From: Strigamia acuminata
Taxonomy: Eukaryota; Arthropoda; Chilopoda; Geophilomorpha; Linotaeniidae
Length of the DNA: 60,000 nt
Direction: 5' to 3'
Assembly (NCBI GenBank): GCA_949358305.1
Contig: OX442314.1
Span: 17,169,060 to 17,229,059 of the forward strand
Part shown: piece after piece, positions 1 through 13,300 of the stretch
Numbering within the stretch: position 1 is the first letter of the stretch
How the letters are laid out: each line of letters opens with the position of its first letter
Notes under the pieces: model-generated
Told to the model about the DNA's origin: nothing
Seen by the model: only the letters and a program-made list of their open reading frames with translations
Database searches by the model: none
Program-made: the position numbers and the translations under genes

Positions 1-227
1 AACTTTGTACAGAAGAAATAAAATATAAGCACTTTTTCAAAAGCCGAACTTCCAAACTGAAAACATGTCTGCATTTACGGCGTTAGTTTTGAACGAACGA
101 AAACAGCCAAATCTCCTATCAAACATCAAAATCATAATTTAAGATAACAAAAACACGTTTCTGGTGAAATAACGTCACTAAAACGAGTCAAAAGTTAAAA
201 ATCCTAAAAATAATACCGTACTGCCTT

Positions 228-325
228 GAATAAACGCCGGGCGTAATCAAATGCTTATTCTCGTTTAAACGCCGGACAATCACCGACCAAATATTTAATT
301 AGCGCCGGCCCCGAATAAACGTCGG
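228..325 (+). repeat. Three spaced copies of a TAAACGCCGG-type motif
   Basis: GAATAAACGCCGG at 228-240, GTTTAAACGCCGG at 263-275 and GAATAAACGTCGG at 313-325 share a 10-base core. A related core, in reverse orientation (GGGCGTTTATTCC), occurs near 13944. The block sits next to TAATACCGTA, so it may be the end of a short interspersed repeat. The family is not identified. Confidence 0.4.
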
Positions 326-528
326 GGAAGCGGTCAACCGATAATTACGTAGTAGAAAAACTAAAATAAGAAATTGTTCCCGATTATATTTTACTTCAAA
401 ACCGCAGATTTCTAACGGTTTGGCTTACATTACCCGTAAATATACGACAATTCGGTACAGTGATTTGCAGTGCGTGCGATTTCCATGAAAGTCGCGTCAC
501 CGTTTGCAGGGCTAAAATTAAACCCCGT

Positions 529-546
529 CTCTCTCTCTCTCTCTCT
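529..546. repeat. (CT)n microsatellite
   Basis: Uninterrupted CT dinucleotides. It is one of many GA/CT tracts in the first 30 kb; others are at 1971-2010, 8998-9020, 20620-20690, 25493-25512, 27341-27380 and 27915-27945. Confidence 0.9.
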
Positions 547-1887
547 CACTCGGTTTCATTGCTTAAAAAAATGCAAAGAAATGGAGGGCGGACAGGTTAA
601 GAGACGCAGTGACATAGGACAATGTCCGAGAGGGGTAATTTTGATATGAGTTGGCGCCAAAAAGAACCCACACGCGTGGATCCCGGGGCGAGGGCGGTAT
701 AGACACAGCTGCTAGACATCCTTCATCTTAAGATGCAAAAGACATCGATTAATGTACCAGCACCACGCCTCATGCATGGACGACGACGCTGGGTCAAGTG
801 GACGCAAGAAATTATTTAAATTCCGAAACATCACCCATCCCTTTGCAAACTCACTTGGCTTTTCTCAAACAGATGCATTTTGCAAGTGCGCAGCTGCATC
901 TCATCTTTCCCACTGCTCATTAGCATCTGGGACTAATTCCCGCCAACCGGAAAAGGGTTTGATTTTTTTATTATTAGTTTACTTTCCGAGCATGCGTGGG
1001 AACGCGCACTTGTCTCACCTCGTGAGAAATTTTTATGAAACCGTCATCAATATCGAGACATGCGTTTGGTTTGCGTTCTAAATTATTTGGTCCGCAAATT
1101 ACTGGAACGAGGGACCAAGAAAAAATAAATTAAAAAAAAAATATTTAAAAAAAAAAATAAAAATAAAAAAAAATAAAAACGCATTCTAATTAGTTTGGAG
1201 GAGTCATAGGGTTAGGGAAAATAAATTTGCAAAAAAAAAAAAATAATTCATCGGACGCGTCACTTTTTTCCCCATTTTACCCCTTTAATTAAAATGACAT
1301 CCTCAGCATCTAATTAAAATAATTTCGCACACATTTTGAGTGGCATCTCACTTTTCACGAGAAAAATTCGAAACGGGGTCGACGAAAAGGGGGGAAAAGA
1401 GGAACACGAGGGGCAGTCAAGTGTCCCCCAAAGTGCTCACTTTTTTTCTCTTTCTTTTTTTATTGCCCTTTAAAAGCAATTGGCAAGGTAGTAAAACGTC
1501 CACCTCCAGAATCAGCTCACGATTTATTTCCAACGATTCACTTTTTTTCATTTATTTTTTATTTAGGCTTTCTTTGTAGGGCGAGATGAAGCCGACAGAC
1601 ACTGTGATTCAAGTGCGTCTCTGCTCCACTTGACCGGATATTAGGCGCAAATTGGTGACTTAGATCCACTGCCATCCATCACCCGTGCCAACGGTGTGTC
1701 GCCCCCGACCTGCAAGGTGACGGACGCCTGCGTTCTGGCCGAAGGAAAAAGCAGAGCAAAACCAGGCGACTCTGGCTTTGATGACTGGTTTGTGCGGACG
1801 AGTCGATGAGTGACCGCAAAATCAAAGTGTCAATCAGGTCGACCGAGAGAAACGCCGCAGAAACGTTCGCTCGCTACTCTGTAGCCA

Positions 1888-1900
1888 GTTGCCAAGCAAC
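1888..1900. promoter_or_regulatory. RFX X-box-like palindrome
   Basis: GTTGCCAAGCAAC fits the RFX X-box form (two GTTGCC/GGCAAC half sites with a 1-base overlap or spacer). RFX factors bind such sites in animals. Binding here is inferred only. Confidence 0.4.
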
Positions 1901-3994
1901 GCAGACCGAAAAGCGGGGATCACGTAATTACTCGGCCCTCGAGAGAAGTTGAGGGGAACGCGAAGAAAGAAAGAGAGAGAGAGAGGGGGAGGGGAGGAGA
2001 GGGGAGAGAAAATATGAGGGGGTGGAAGTTGCGAGTTTTCTATTGCGGCCCGCTGTTGCGTTCGGGCCGCGTTCGCTGCCCGCGGGCGGATCAAGAAACA
2101 TTATTTCTGTAAATCATGGGCGAGATACAAATCCTTGCATGAAATTTTAATCGACTACCAAAATGAAAACAAAAAATCTCCACACAACGCACGCATCACT
2201 TTTTTTAAATAAATAAATTTCGTAGAAAAAAAATATTTTCTATATATACGAAACAATAAGATTTTTAAAAAAAAATAAAGAATAAGAAATACCGGTATTG
2301 AATAAATAAAACAAAACAAAAGTCCGATTCCAACCAAATGTTGTTTTTCAACAAACTCGAAAATTTAAAGAAAAATAAAAAAAAAACGAACTTTTATTTG
2401 CTAGCAATTCTCGAATTGATTTTAACAAAACAAAACAAAACATTATTTCGCAACCAACCGGAAACGATAGACCGCATCGTGTAAGAAAGGGTGGTGCGGG
2501 ATGAAAAATAAGTAAATGAAACTTAATCCATGTGCGCGTTTCAAGGCGCGTCTCTCGAGTTTTCATGTGTTTTTTTCACAAGCAAATTCGCCTCCCATGA
2601 AGATGTCGGGGGTGGAAAAATGAAACCGCGAGTCGAGTCGACTTGATCGGGTCGTTCGAGAATCGAGACATGGATGAGAATGGATGAGAATGAGAAGAGG
2701 AGGGGGAGAGGGAGGGAGGGATGTTTTAGCACATCCCTGTTTGGCGCTCCCCGCTGGTGAAGCCCCACTGGGGTAATTGAAGCAGGGGTAAGGGGGTCAA
2801 TTGGTGAGTGGCTGTAAAACAGGCGTCTGTGACCAAAAGGGAGGCCATTAATGTGCCTCGCCAACCTCACCTGATATCAATCTGAGACGCTGGTGTCTTT
2901 TCGGTTCGACCGACAAACGGCAACTAGCCCCCGAGGGACGGTGGGGTGCAGCGACACACCTGTAATTAGACCCTTAGATCGATCACAATAAAAATAGAGG
3001 CTCGATCAAACGCGAGCGAGTCGATACAAGTGGAATTTGCCGCTTTACAACACTTTCTTTTCTCATTTATTACGTGAGAAAAAGGAAGAAGTGTGCGCGC
3101 CTTCTCTTCTCCTTTTTGGCGCCTGCGTCTACCTTTTATTGCCCCTCCCTGCAATTTGGGTTTCCTGGTAGTCGGTCGACTTCGCTCACCTGGACTGCCA
3201 CCTGCGAATGCAAATAGGGTAGACGCCGCCAGCGCCGAGAAGTGCGTTCGTGACCACGAAGCTGAATGAGTTCATCAGCAAAGTGACCAGCGGACGCCAA
3301 ATTCCACAAGGGAGGCGGGAAGGGGGAAAGGGCGGATGGGGAGAAAACGAACGAGAAAGATGCGTCACACATATTCGTGGTCGAAGGCCGGCCATGAAAA
3401 ATGAGCGACGGCAGATCGCCAACGCGATAAATTCACGACCGAACGGCTAATGAGAACGACCCATAAAAATTAATAAGTGCCATAAATTTGACGACCAGTG
3501 GTCACCCGTTGCAGGTGAGGCGCGGCCCCTCGCAAGATGGGTGGAGCCGCGATGCGAGGTGAAGTTGCCACTCGGAATCAACTACCAATCACGGCGCGCC
3601 GATGACGCTGTCGCCTGCGGAATGCGGCGCCTGCCATCAAATCCCCGACCGAGACGCTTAATGAGATTCCTCAGGAACCAAAGGATTGAGCGCCTACACG
3701 GCCCCAAAAGCCAAACCCAGTTGGCCAAATGCCGCTCCGCCGCGCGCAACCTGCCAGGTTCGTCATAACGAGGGTTGCGTGCACCATCGGGCTGCAGGTG
3801 TCGCTCGAGGTCACCTTGTGCCGCTGGTCAATTAGCGACGCCCCTCATTACGCATTCTGCGTGCAATGACCCACATGCTGCTATTCTATCTCCCTCTCTC
3901 GCACACACACTATCGACGCGACGCCACGCAACACCCCCCTGGCCCCCCCTCCCTTAACTTTTAATCTCTCCCTTATTCTTTTTAATCACCTTAC

Positions 3995-4352
3995 CTTAAG
4001 TAAAATTCGACTTCCGGGCACCACTTGTAGGGCAGATAAAGTCAGCGCGTTATCGGTGAGAGGTCGTCCATCTAAGCTCAGATGTTGGTCGTAAGGAGCC
4101 ACAGAAAATGCCCTCATAATCTTCAAACAAGTACAAACACAGAGTCATTATTTTACGTGCGCGATGCGACCCACTCCACTCGCTATCACTTACCTGTAAT
4201 TTCAGGTCCCTTAACGTCTGATTCGATGCGATATTAAGTTCATGTTCGCCGCGAATCCGTCGATTGCGTGTGCTCCGTCGTACTTGTCCTAATGAAGAAG
4301 TTTCGCACAGGCCTGGGTGCTCCAATTTCTTCCTTTTGGCCGCTGAGGAAGC
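3995..4352 (-). CDS. USP48: USP48 exons 24-25: basic linker and ubiquitin-like domain
   Basis: Exon 24 (4352-4194) follows the acceptor TTGCAATTCTCAG and encodes a KRKK-type basic patch, then [12 protein letters not shown] and [11 protein letters not shown]. Exon 25 (4120-3995) continues with [19 protein letters not shown] and ends SRILLK. Both correspond closely to the human USP48 C-terminal ubiquitin-like domain. The two are separated by only 73 bp and both are phase 0. Reading through the exon 25 donor gives two residues and a stop, so a downstream exon is expected. Confidence 0.9.
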
Positions 4353-7300
4353 CTGAGAATTGCAAGTGTCTTAATTGGCGTCCGTTTGTGGGTGCGGACG
4401 ACGGGGCAAGTGTGTGCGTGGGTGGATTAATCGATCATGGCCGGCGGTGATGAGGCAAAGCACACACTCCTCAGCAGGGGCCTCTGGGGGAGCCACATCC
4501 CCTACTCTTTTTTCCTTATCCTTTCTTTTTCCTTCTTTTTATTTCCTACTTTTAGAGTGATGGGAGGTGGAGGGTGAGACGGGAGTGGGTGAGGAGGAGG
4601 AGGAGGAGGAAGTGGAGGCGGGCGAGGATAGAAAAGCACTGTGCGGTGTGCGCGCTCAATCATCGCAAACAATATTGAGTAAAAGACCGGCCGCGTTATT
4701 CGAAATCTCGCCCGAAACAAACTCACCGGTGGAAAAAGTCCATCTCCCTCTTCGATGTCCGACACGTCTTCCACGGCGTTGACTTTACGGATGAAAATTT
4801 TCCCGTTTCCAAAGTCCGGCTTGTCTTCCTCTTCCTTCAACGGAATAGTGTAACACGCCTCGCATGTCTCTGCAAACACACGCAATAAACACAAAGCGAA
4901 AACAAAAGTCGGGAAAACACATCAAACAAGTTCAATCTTAATTACGACAAGTATAAACTAACAACAACACGGTTTATTTGCCCTCGTTTCACTTAGGGGA
5001 ACATGCCTACCCCACCCTTCTTCTCCTCCTCCCTTCCCCTCCCACTATGGCGTCCCTCCTGCACGCCCCCGCACCCTTCGTTTTCACGGTCCAAGATGCG
5101 GTAGGAGTGGCAGGAAATGGAAGTTCACTGTACCGCAGCCCCCGGTCCACGCTGCTCCGCAACAACAAAAGACACAGCGGGGCAGCCGACTCGCTGGCGG
5201 CCCGACCGGAACGCGTCGCCACTGACGTCATTTCCCGGAGCCAAGACGAGGCGCAGTGCGTTTGAGAAAAATCAAACAGCAGAAGAAAAAAAAGAGAAGA
5301 ACAGGTGGAGGATGTTGACACGAAGACCAAAGTAAACTCGAGTACAGCAAATGAGCTCAACCTGCCCCCTCGGATCCTCTCTTTGATTAGCTCCGCTCCA
5401 ATTAAGACGCGCGTCCCCTCCATCCTCCATCCTCCATCCTCCCACTACCAAGTCCCCCTCTCTCCTTCTACAATCACCTCGTGACCCCCTCTACTTGCAC
5501 AAATTTCATTAGCGGCCAACGGATCGCTTTAGGACAGTCTGTTGTCTCTAGAGACGCAGTTTGTTTTTTCGGCTTTGGCTGCCCAAACGCCAGTCGAGCG
5601 CCGAGTGACAGACATGTTGCTGACACAACAAGCGCCTCCCCGCCCCCTTTTCGTAATAAGTTCCATCAGAGGCTCATCATTAGGAGCCAAACACGAATCG
5701 ATCGATCTTCCACCATCCCCCTGGTGGACACTTCTTTTTAGACCACTTGCTCTTTTTGTTGGCCGGCAAGCCAATTAATTGTGGGGGCGGTGTACGGCGC
5801 CCCCACCTACCCCACCCTCGCCTCTAGGCCGAGTCAAGACGAATATGTGGGCAACCGAAATGCTCATCAATTTGCCCTTCTTTCACTGATTGATTGGCCG
5901 AAGGGGATTAATAGTTAATCATGTGTCCGTGACAGCTTTCCTTCTACATCAATCCTTTTAAACATCTTCGAGTCTCTTCTCTTCGTCTACGAGTCGTGAC
6001 GCAACACTCGCAACAACTTTTCTTCCATTCTTTTTTTTAATTTTCCAACGAAAAAAGTAAATTTTTTTATATAATTTTTTCTTTCGAGGGGCAAGGATTA
6101 TTTTTGTTGGTACGGTTGGAAAAAAAATTAAAAAAGATAATAAAAAAAACAAGTTTTGGTAAGAAAAAGAATAATGTTTGTGTCCACAAAAAAGGAGAAA
6201 GAAAGAAAAAAAAATTCCACTTCTTGGCATGAGAGAAATTTCATTCATATTAAGCGACGGAAGAGAAAGAGTGAAGGGTATGGGTGGTTGAGGCTTGACA
6301 AATGAGTCCTAGCTTGTGGATCCAAGAGACGGACCAGAGAAAAACGAACCTACCCACGCACACAGCAGGAAAAAAAACAACAACAAGCAAAAAGTCATTA
6401 ATCATTGGCGGATCTCTTTCAGATCAATTCCCATGGATCTGCAGCATCCATCTCCAAGTACGATGAGGAGTCCCCCCCCCCCTACCCCCGCCCCAAAAAA
6501 ACAAAAAAAAGTAGGGACGCGGAAGGAAAAGACGCTTAATAAATTCGCTCGGATTACCGAGTTGAAAAGCGGCACAATTATTTTAGACGAATTAAATGAA
6601 AAGATGACGGAGTTTTGTCTGCAACTTAAGCAAGACAAAGTTGGCGCCAAAACTCGTCTATGGTCATTAATCTGACGCCAGGTGACGATGCACACGCGTT
6701 CTCACTCATTTGCATGCTGTGTGGGAGTAGGTATTAAGTTGACCGAATACTGCTCAATGGCTTCCGGGATGAGAAGAAAAAAGAAACGAGTTTGCCGTCA
6801 AAGGATTGAGCTAGGACATAAAGGGGTTGAAAAAAACGGACCCGGTGCAAAACTTTTCTACGTTGCACGATCTGCATTTTTTACGTACAGCGTGAAGCGT
6901 CTATTTAATAAAAGAGACCTGGAGAATGTATTTTTTTTTTGAGAAAAAAGAGGAAGAAAAAATAAGTATGCGGATCATTTGCATTAGAAAAAACGGTGAA
7001 CAAAAAGTGAATTTACGCATGGTTGCTAAGCAACGTGTCACTCGTGTGTATGGATACGCATATTTAATGGTCATTTTGGTCAAATATGATTTTTTTCCTG
7101 TTGATTTTTTTGGAAGTTAAATTTTTTTTTATTTATGTTTTGAGGTTTGTCGTCTGTGTTTTAATCAAGGTACCACTTGAACTGGAAAGTGGCAATTTGC
7201 GATTTTTTTTGGTAGTTAGAGCAAGACTAGTGGTAATAACAGGTAAAAATCGTAAGATTAGGATGGAAGAAAAAAAAAAAGAAAATGTCATTTCAGTTCA

Positions 7301-10300
7301 AGTGTAGATTTTGAATTTTTTAAAAAAAATTGATAACAAATTGATAAACTATTAAATTATTGTTTTTAAAAACAATTTAATTGAGATTTACTTCCCAATA
7401 CACCAAAAAATAATAATTCTTTCTCCAAAAATTCACTTTTAGCCATCATACAACAAGTATGTTAGTAAATGACCATTAAAAGTTTCCAACCCAACCATGT
7501 AAAGCAAGTTTTCGCTCTTTTCTTTTATGAAACTTTGAATTTTTCACACATTGTGAGCCAAGATTTCCCACGGTGCTACTCCAAAGTCATTCTAATTACA
7601 CAAAAAAATGTCAGCCAAATCGATAGGTTCCAGTCGGTGTAGTTCCCTTGTAAGCGTGATTCAATTTGGGCCGCAACTGTAAGAGCGGCTCAAATTTAGG
7701 GTGAAATCGAAGAAGCTATTAAAAGAGGAAACAAAGAAGCTGGCTTTTGTCATTTCTCCATCCAAGTAAATGACTAGTGATGTCTACGCTGTACCTATTA
7801 CTAAACCCGTAGCCAATGATGAACATGCGGCATTTTTGTGCTGCGTCATGGACGGAAAAACGGCGAAAAATGTCGTGGATCATCCGCGGTAGGATATCAA
7901 CAAATGTGTCTATCCGCCGAGCCGATACGCCTTAAAGTCCCTAGGGATAAACACACGCATCTGTCACGGTAAATCTGATTGGGGTCCAAAAAGAAAATCA
8001 TCATCGACAAAATTGAAGCCGAATGATGCAGCATAAAATAAAAATAAAAAAATGGAAATAAAAAAAAATGTATATACAACAAAAATGAAAAAAAGAAAAA
8101 GAAAAAGAAACGAAAAATTTCCTCGAAAGAGACGGGAAATTGTTTTCTTTGATTTTTTAAAAATTAAATAAATAAAATAAAAGTTGATTTTCAAACCAAA
8201 AAAAATTTAAAAAAAAAAAAAAATCAAATGCATCAGTTTAAAAATATATAAATGTTAAAAACAAGACAGGAAACGAGAGAGAACGTAACAGGGTAAACCT
8301 AACGGCCCATCAGCGTATTGATCTGTGTGGGAATGGAGTCTCGTAACGACCCCACCCTCACTCAAACGCGGCTTCAATCTCTGTGTGCGTGGACTTTTTA
8401 ACAACACCTGAGCAACGTCTTATTCTCGACGACCACAAGCTTATCAGTTAGAGCCACAATGACTCATTCACCCCCGTCCGCCGAACAAACTCATCCAAGT
8501 TCAAGTGATTTATAAGCAAAGATCTTCTACCTGCACGGGCGAAAAGCACTGCGAGCTTAGAGAAACCTCGCATTAGTCCAACGAGTCGCAACACAGCTCG
8601 CGTCTGTCCGGCCTCATTTGTCTGAGTCGAGAAAGACAAACCGCCGATAAAATTCCAATTGCAATTCCCCCGATAAAAAGCCAAGGCTCCTCCTAATGGC
8701 CTAGTGCCATGCCGAGAGAAACTTCTGTCACACTCAAATCCGAAGATTTACTCGAGCCGTACAGAGAAGTCCAACCCTAAAAGCAACCCCTGAAAAGCAT
8801 TAAACACAAGCCAAAAACCAAATCAACTTATCATAAAAATTCAAAAAAATTCATTTGGATTCAAATTTGTTTTGTCAAATACAATTCACGAAAAACGGCA
8901 TCAGATGAAATAGATTTGAACGTCGAGCCACACTATCCCTCTCTAGTTGAGCAAATCCCTCATGTTGGAAAAAGAGCAGAAAGAAAAAAAAAAAAACGAG
9001 AGAGAGAGAGAAAGAGAAAAAAGACGCGGGTGTGTGGGGGTGGGGAATACGGGGGCCCGTCATCAATCATTGGTGAAGGCGGCGCTGTCACGTATGAATT
9101 TCGACTTCCATGTTTAATTTCCTTCGAGTCTCATTTTGTAAGGGCACCAGGGAGACAGGAGGTGCGGGGGTCCGAGTAATTTTTTAATTGAATCGAAGCA
9201 AACCCCCTTGCCCCCCTTCCCCCGTGACCACCCCCTACCTAGGAATGGCGCAGCAATTCATCAAGTCATCAATAGGAAAAGCGGGAAGCAATTTGCAACG
9301 CCATCTTTTCGGCGTCGAAGGAGAAGGGAAGAAGTTTGGAGGGGAAGTTGTCTCTTGAGGCCATCTCGAGCTGACAGACAGCAGACACCCTGCGTTCCTT
9401 GAGTTGTGCCGGGGCGTTCAGCCCGTGTCCACAGTGGTGAGTGACAGACAATCACAGATAGATACCTTAAAGATAACCACCTGAGACACTGACACCCGAC
9501 ACTTCCTCCCTTCGTCCTCGCACATTTTGTTTCTCTTTCTTCTTCTTCTTCTTTTTCAGTTAGAAGAAAAAAGAGGGACGAGCTGGGAAAAAAAAGAGGG
9601 ATGAGTTGGGAAAAGTTTGCAATGGAGGTTGGGAGGATTAATCGAGAGCCCAGTTGATTATCCGGCTGCGTTTGTGCCAATGATTAATTCGGGGACTGGA
9701 GATTTCCTCCCCATTAGACGCCCTCCCCCGGCATCTGCTTAAGATGGATCGCGATGATGGGACCAGCACTCTGGACACGGATCACATCATCCTCATCCTC
9801 CACACCAGTGTGCGGAAGGAGGGAAAAAGTCAGTTAATCAAGTGCCACACCACAAAGAACAGCTCAAGAAGTTGTTGTTGCAATGTCCACGTCATACAAC
9901 GAGGACGAGGCCAATCCATAAATCCCACTCAGATCAATAACCCACCATGACAGAATCGCACGACTTCCGCTCACAAACAGACCCTCCCGCTTCAGAAACA
10001 GCAAAAAAAAATGAAAAAAAAAAAAAAAAAAATGTCGCAAAATACCAACCCCCATCATCATCACCATCATCATCAAGAGAAGCAGGAGCATCTGAAGAAC
10101 ATGTGTGATCAAAGGAGTGACGAGGAGGAGGAGAGTATTACTTTACAGTACAAAAATAAAATCAGGAGAAAGTGGAAAAAAAGTTCATCCACGCATGTAT
10201 TATTCAGACTGAAAAGGGAGTTAGTTGCCGCTTAAGATTCCGACCATCCAGTGTCCACTGCGAGGGAAAGTCAGAGGGGGGTCGTGGGAGTACACAGTCG

Positions 10301-13300
10301 TCTTGATGGCCTATTAGATTTTGAGTGTCCATTGCAGCAGTGCGGATTCAGTGGTGCCCCCTGGGAGTCCGTGTCGGGAGTGCACGTACCGTAGGGAACG
10401 GAGGACGCGGTGGACACACCACTTGGTACAGACGGCACGTGGTGACCGAGTAGTTTTTGGGAAAGCAGGACCGGCGTCCATCGAATCTAATTAATTAGTG
10501 CGTTGCATCAGGAGCAAACTGCAGTCTTAATTAGCTTCATCGTTATCAATCCTACTAATGGCTCTTCCTTCATGAAACATTGAGACGCTGCTCAACTCAC
10601 TGACCCTTCCATTATTGATGGTGCATGGTGGAGGTGCAAGATACCGCTGGGGTTGGGGGTGGACGAGTATCCCCTAGTGGTGGCGACTGCAAGTGACGCG
10701 CCCTAAACTCGTCAAAAAAGCGTGCAGAAAAGATGATACCAAGTTTGGTTCAGTTGGAGGGGCTTTTGAGTCTGAGTGGGTGGATAGGTGACAATGATTG
10801 ATGTGTTGGGAGAGAGTTTGGCCTGCAGAGCCTAATGTGGCACCCCTGCTGCAGAGGGATGTTGTTTAATGATGCATGTTTGGCTACTCCTTTTGTCGCT
10901 CGTTTCACTGACCAGAATAGTTCACCTCCAACTGTTCTGTTTCTTTCTGTTTTTTCCTCTCAAATGTATATCCTAAGGATAAAATGGATCAAAATGTACC
11001 ATGTGGTTTTATTTTTTTATGCTAAAAGTAGGGGCTACTCTTTATTTAAAGGAAAAAAAAAGAAAAAAGAAAAATAAAACAGGGAAAAAATTTTTCAGTT
11101 TCAATCGATGGGGACCAGAAGTGGCCTGCACTTTGCAATACTTTTCGAAAAGAATTCCACAGATTTTTAAATATTGTACAGATGATATATTTCACGAATG
11201 ATTAGGCGAAAATTGGAATGATTTAGAGAAGATTAGCTTTGAATAGCACCTGTTTAGGTACGCAACGTCGCACTAATTTATATTAATGGAAATAAACCAA
11301 ATTTTGTGAAATTTTTGCTTTATTTCATTCTTATTTTTGGCATTGATCAACTGAAATGGGACCCCGTACGATGATGCGCCGCTGTACGCAGCAAGTGCAT
11401 TTGAAATAAATGTTCTAAACCAGTTTGTTTTGTTGTGCTTGAAAGCGCATTTATGAGGAAACCGCGGAATTTTTAATATGCGAAAAATGCTTTTTTACGA
11501 ATATATACACAAACAGGGAAAAGCAGGAACGAGAATTTCCTGATTGAACTTAAAATTTTCAACATAATTAGAGCAAGGCCTCTAAGTAAGATTAACATCA
11601 CGTTTTGACATTTTTGCAGAAAAAAAAATGAGCAAACTTTCTCACCTCAAAACTTCCCCTCCCGCCTCTACCCATAAATAACGAAATTTATATCTTTCTC
11701 TATTTAATTTAACTCCCAAAAACAAAACTAAAAACCATCAATTTTTAAACAAGCACACTTAAAATGAAAGCTATACGTGTAACACCAACACAAAAAAAAC
11801 CGAGAATGTTTCAGTCATAATACATAATGTATAAGTTGCAATTAATTTTAACTACGGTAGTTCTAGTGTCCACTTTGCCGTGTCGCCAATTGTATGACAT
11901 TACGTACATCGAAAAACTCTTAATTTTATTCAAACTTCTAACACTAATTTGCTAAATAAATAAATTTTCAAACAGTTTTTCTATTTCTATAAATGAATAA
12001 AATAAGGCGACTTCACACACTATAAACCCGTATTTGGTAAGCAAAAAGGCCTATTTTCCAATTTCAGTATCCCTTTCCATCTCACATTTCATTTGATCCA
12101 TCAGGTGCGTGCCGGGTCAGGTCACGTGATAAATGACCACGGGTGTGGCAACAAATGGAGCAGAAAATTGAAAAGATTTTTGAAGTCGCCTCCAGTTCGA
12201 TTGTGAGGGCGTCTTTCCAACGCCGTCTTTTGTTTCCTATTTTTATTTTTTTCCATTCTCTCTCTTTCTTTCTCTTTCTCTCTCTTGTTTTTTATGGCCA
12301 TCCTCTTCATATTTTGCTCTTCAAATGGACCTCACTCGTTTTTTATGTGTTAGCGTCCCCTTGCGTCTTTCCTTTTCCTACATCGAGGTAATGAGTTTTG
12401 GGATGGGGGACTCGTAACGAGGTCCATCTCTCGCTATAATGTGACCAGCAATTGTTTTAACGAGCTGTTAGTTCAAAGCCCACATATCCCTTTGTATCCA
12501 AACATGTCGACCAACCGTGCGTTTCTAACCAAATGAAACGCGGACAGGTGCTGAACCCGCGTCACGTGCTCTGTTTTTATCTAACGAGGCCTTGGTGATT
12601 AGTGACTACCTTGTGGCGTTCCCATTCCCTCTTTTTTGTGACCACTGTCCACTGTCGGTCGATACGCTCATTATCCCTTGTGGTCCACTTCGCTTTTCCC
12701 CCAACGCACCCTACCCTCTTTGCGTTCGATGACCTATAGGGAGATGTTCTATTTTTTCTTTCTTTTCTTCCCTTTTATTTTTTAATCCTCAATGGATTTG
12801 TCTTCGGATTTGTCCCGACTTCCATCCGCTTATCGATGTAATGTTGGGGAGAGAGTGGTAGTGGTTGGTATAGCGTTTGTTTACGCGTTCGTCAATTCAA
12901 TTACAGCGTTGCGATGAGGTCGTTGAGTGTCCGTTCTGATGGGCCAGCGGAGCGGCACGCGCCTTCTCACGATTCGATTCGAGGGGAAAGTGGCTGAGGT
13001 TTAATTAGCGTGCGATGATTGAGCGATCAATCGCCGTTGCGAGTGAAGTTGTCGGGCGGCGCACCTGCGTCTTCCCGCGTTCATTCGATGATGACCAAGT
13101 TGTGGTGTGGACGCACACCTTATTGATCCCATCTTCCCCGATCGCCCATCACGTCTACGTGTCCCTACTGGGGCTTTCCTCCCCCATTTTCGACAAGTGA
13201 AGGAAGCTCTGAGCCTACACGTCAATTGTGCGTCAATTATACAAAGCCTGCTACTGTCACTAACCAAACCCGAATCACCAATTTAGCCGCTTCTCCTGCT

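Larger units (their letters stand above)
1..3994. other. Non-coding DNA left of the last visible USP48 exon
   Basis: I find no supportable exon here. Because the exon ending at 3995 finishes in a good donor (GTAAGG on the minus strand), this stretch is most simply the start of a further large USP48 intron that runs off the window. It contains a repeated motif at 228-325, a CT tract at 529-546, an E2F-like palindrome at 651-660, an RFX-type X-box at 1888-1900, a purine-rich tract at 1971-2010 and several A-rich runs (1120-1250, 2200-2400). A search by eye for the conserved GFKG-type USP48 C-terminus on the minus strand found nothing convincing. Confidence 0.55.

Noticed and set aside
1470-1510. 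Minus-strand reading IAFKGQ-stop as a possible last USP48 exon
   Set aside because: It shares only FKG with the expected terminus, and no acceptor in the right phase precedes it.
3136-3422. Minus-strand frames including a hydrophobic FVVTNALLGAGGVYP segment
   Set aside because: No matching acceptor or family resemblance; two frames overlap here, which is typical of chance GC-rich sequence.
4567-4782. Glu-rich plus-strand frame
   Set aside because: Produced by a GGA/GAG purine repeat opposite USP48 intron 23 and exon 23.
10011-10235. Small protein with a His run
   Set aside because: It is a translation of an ATC/CAT simple repeat next to poly(A); no splice or family evidence.
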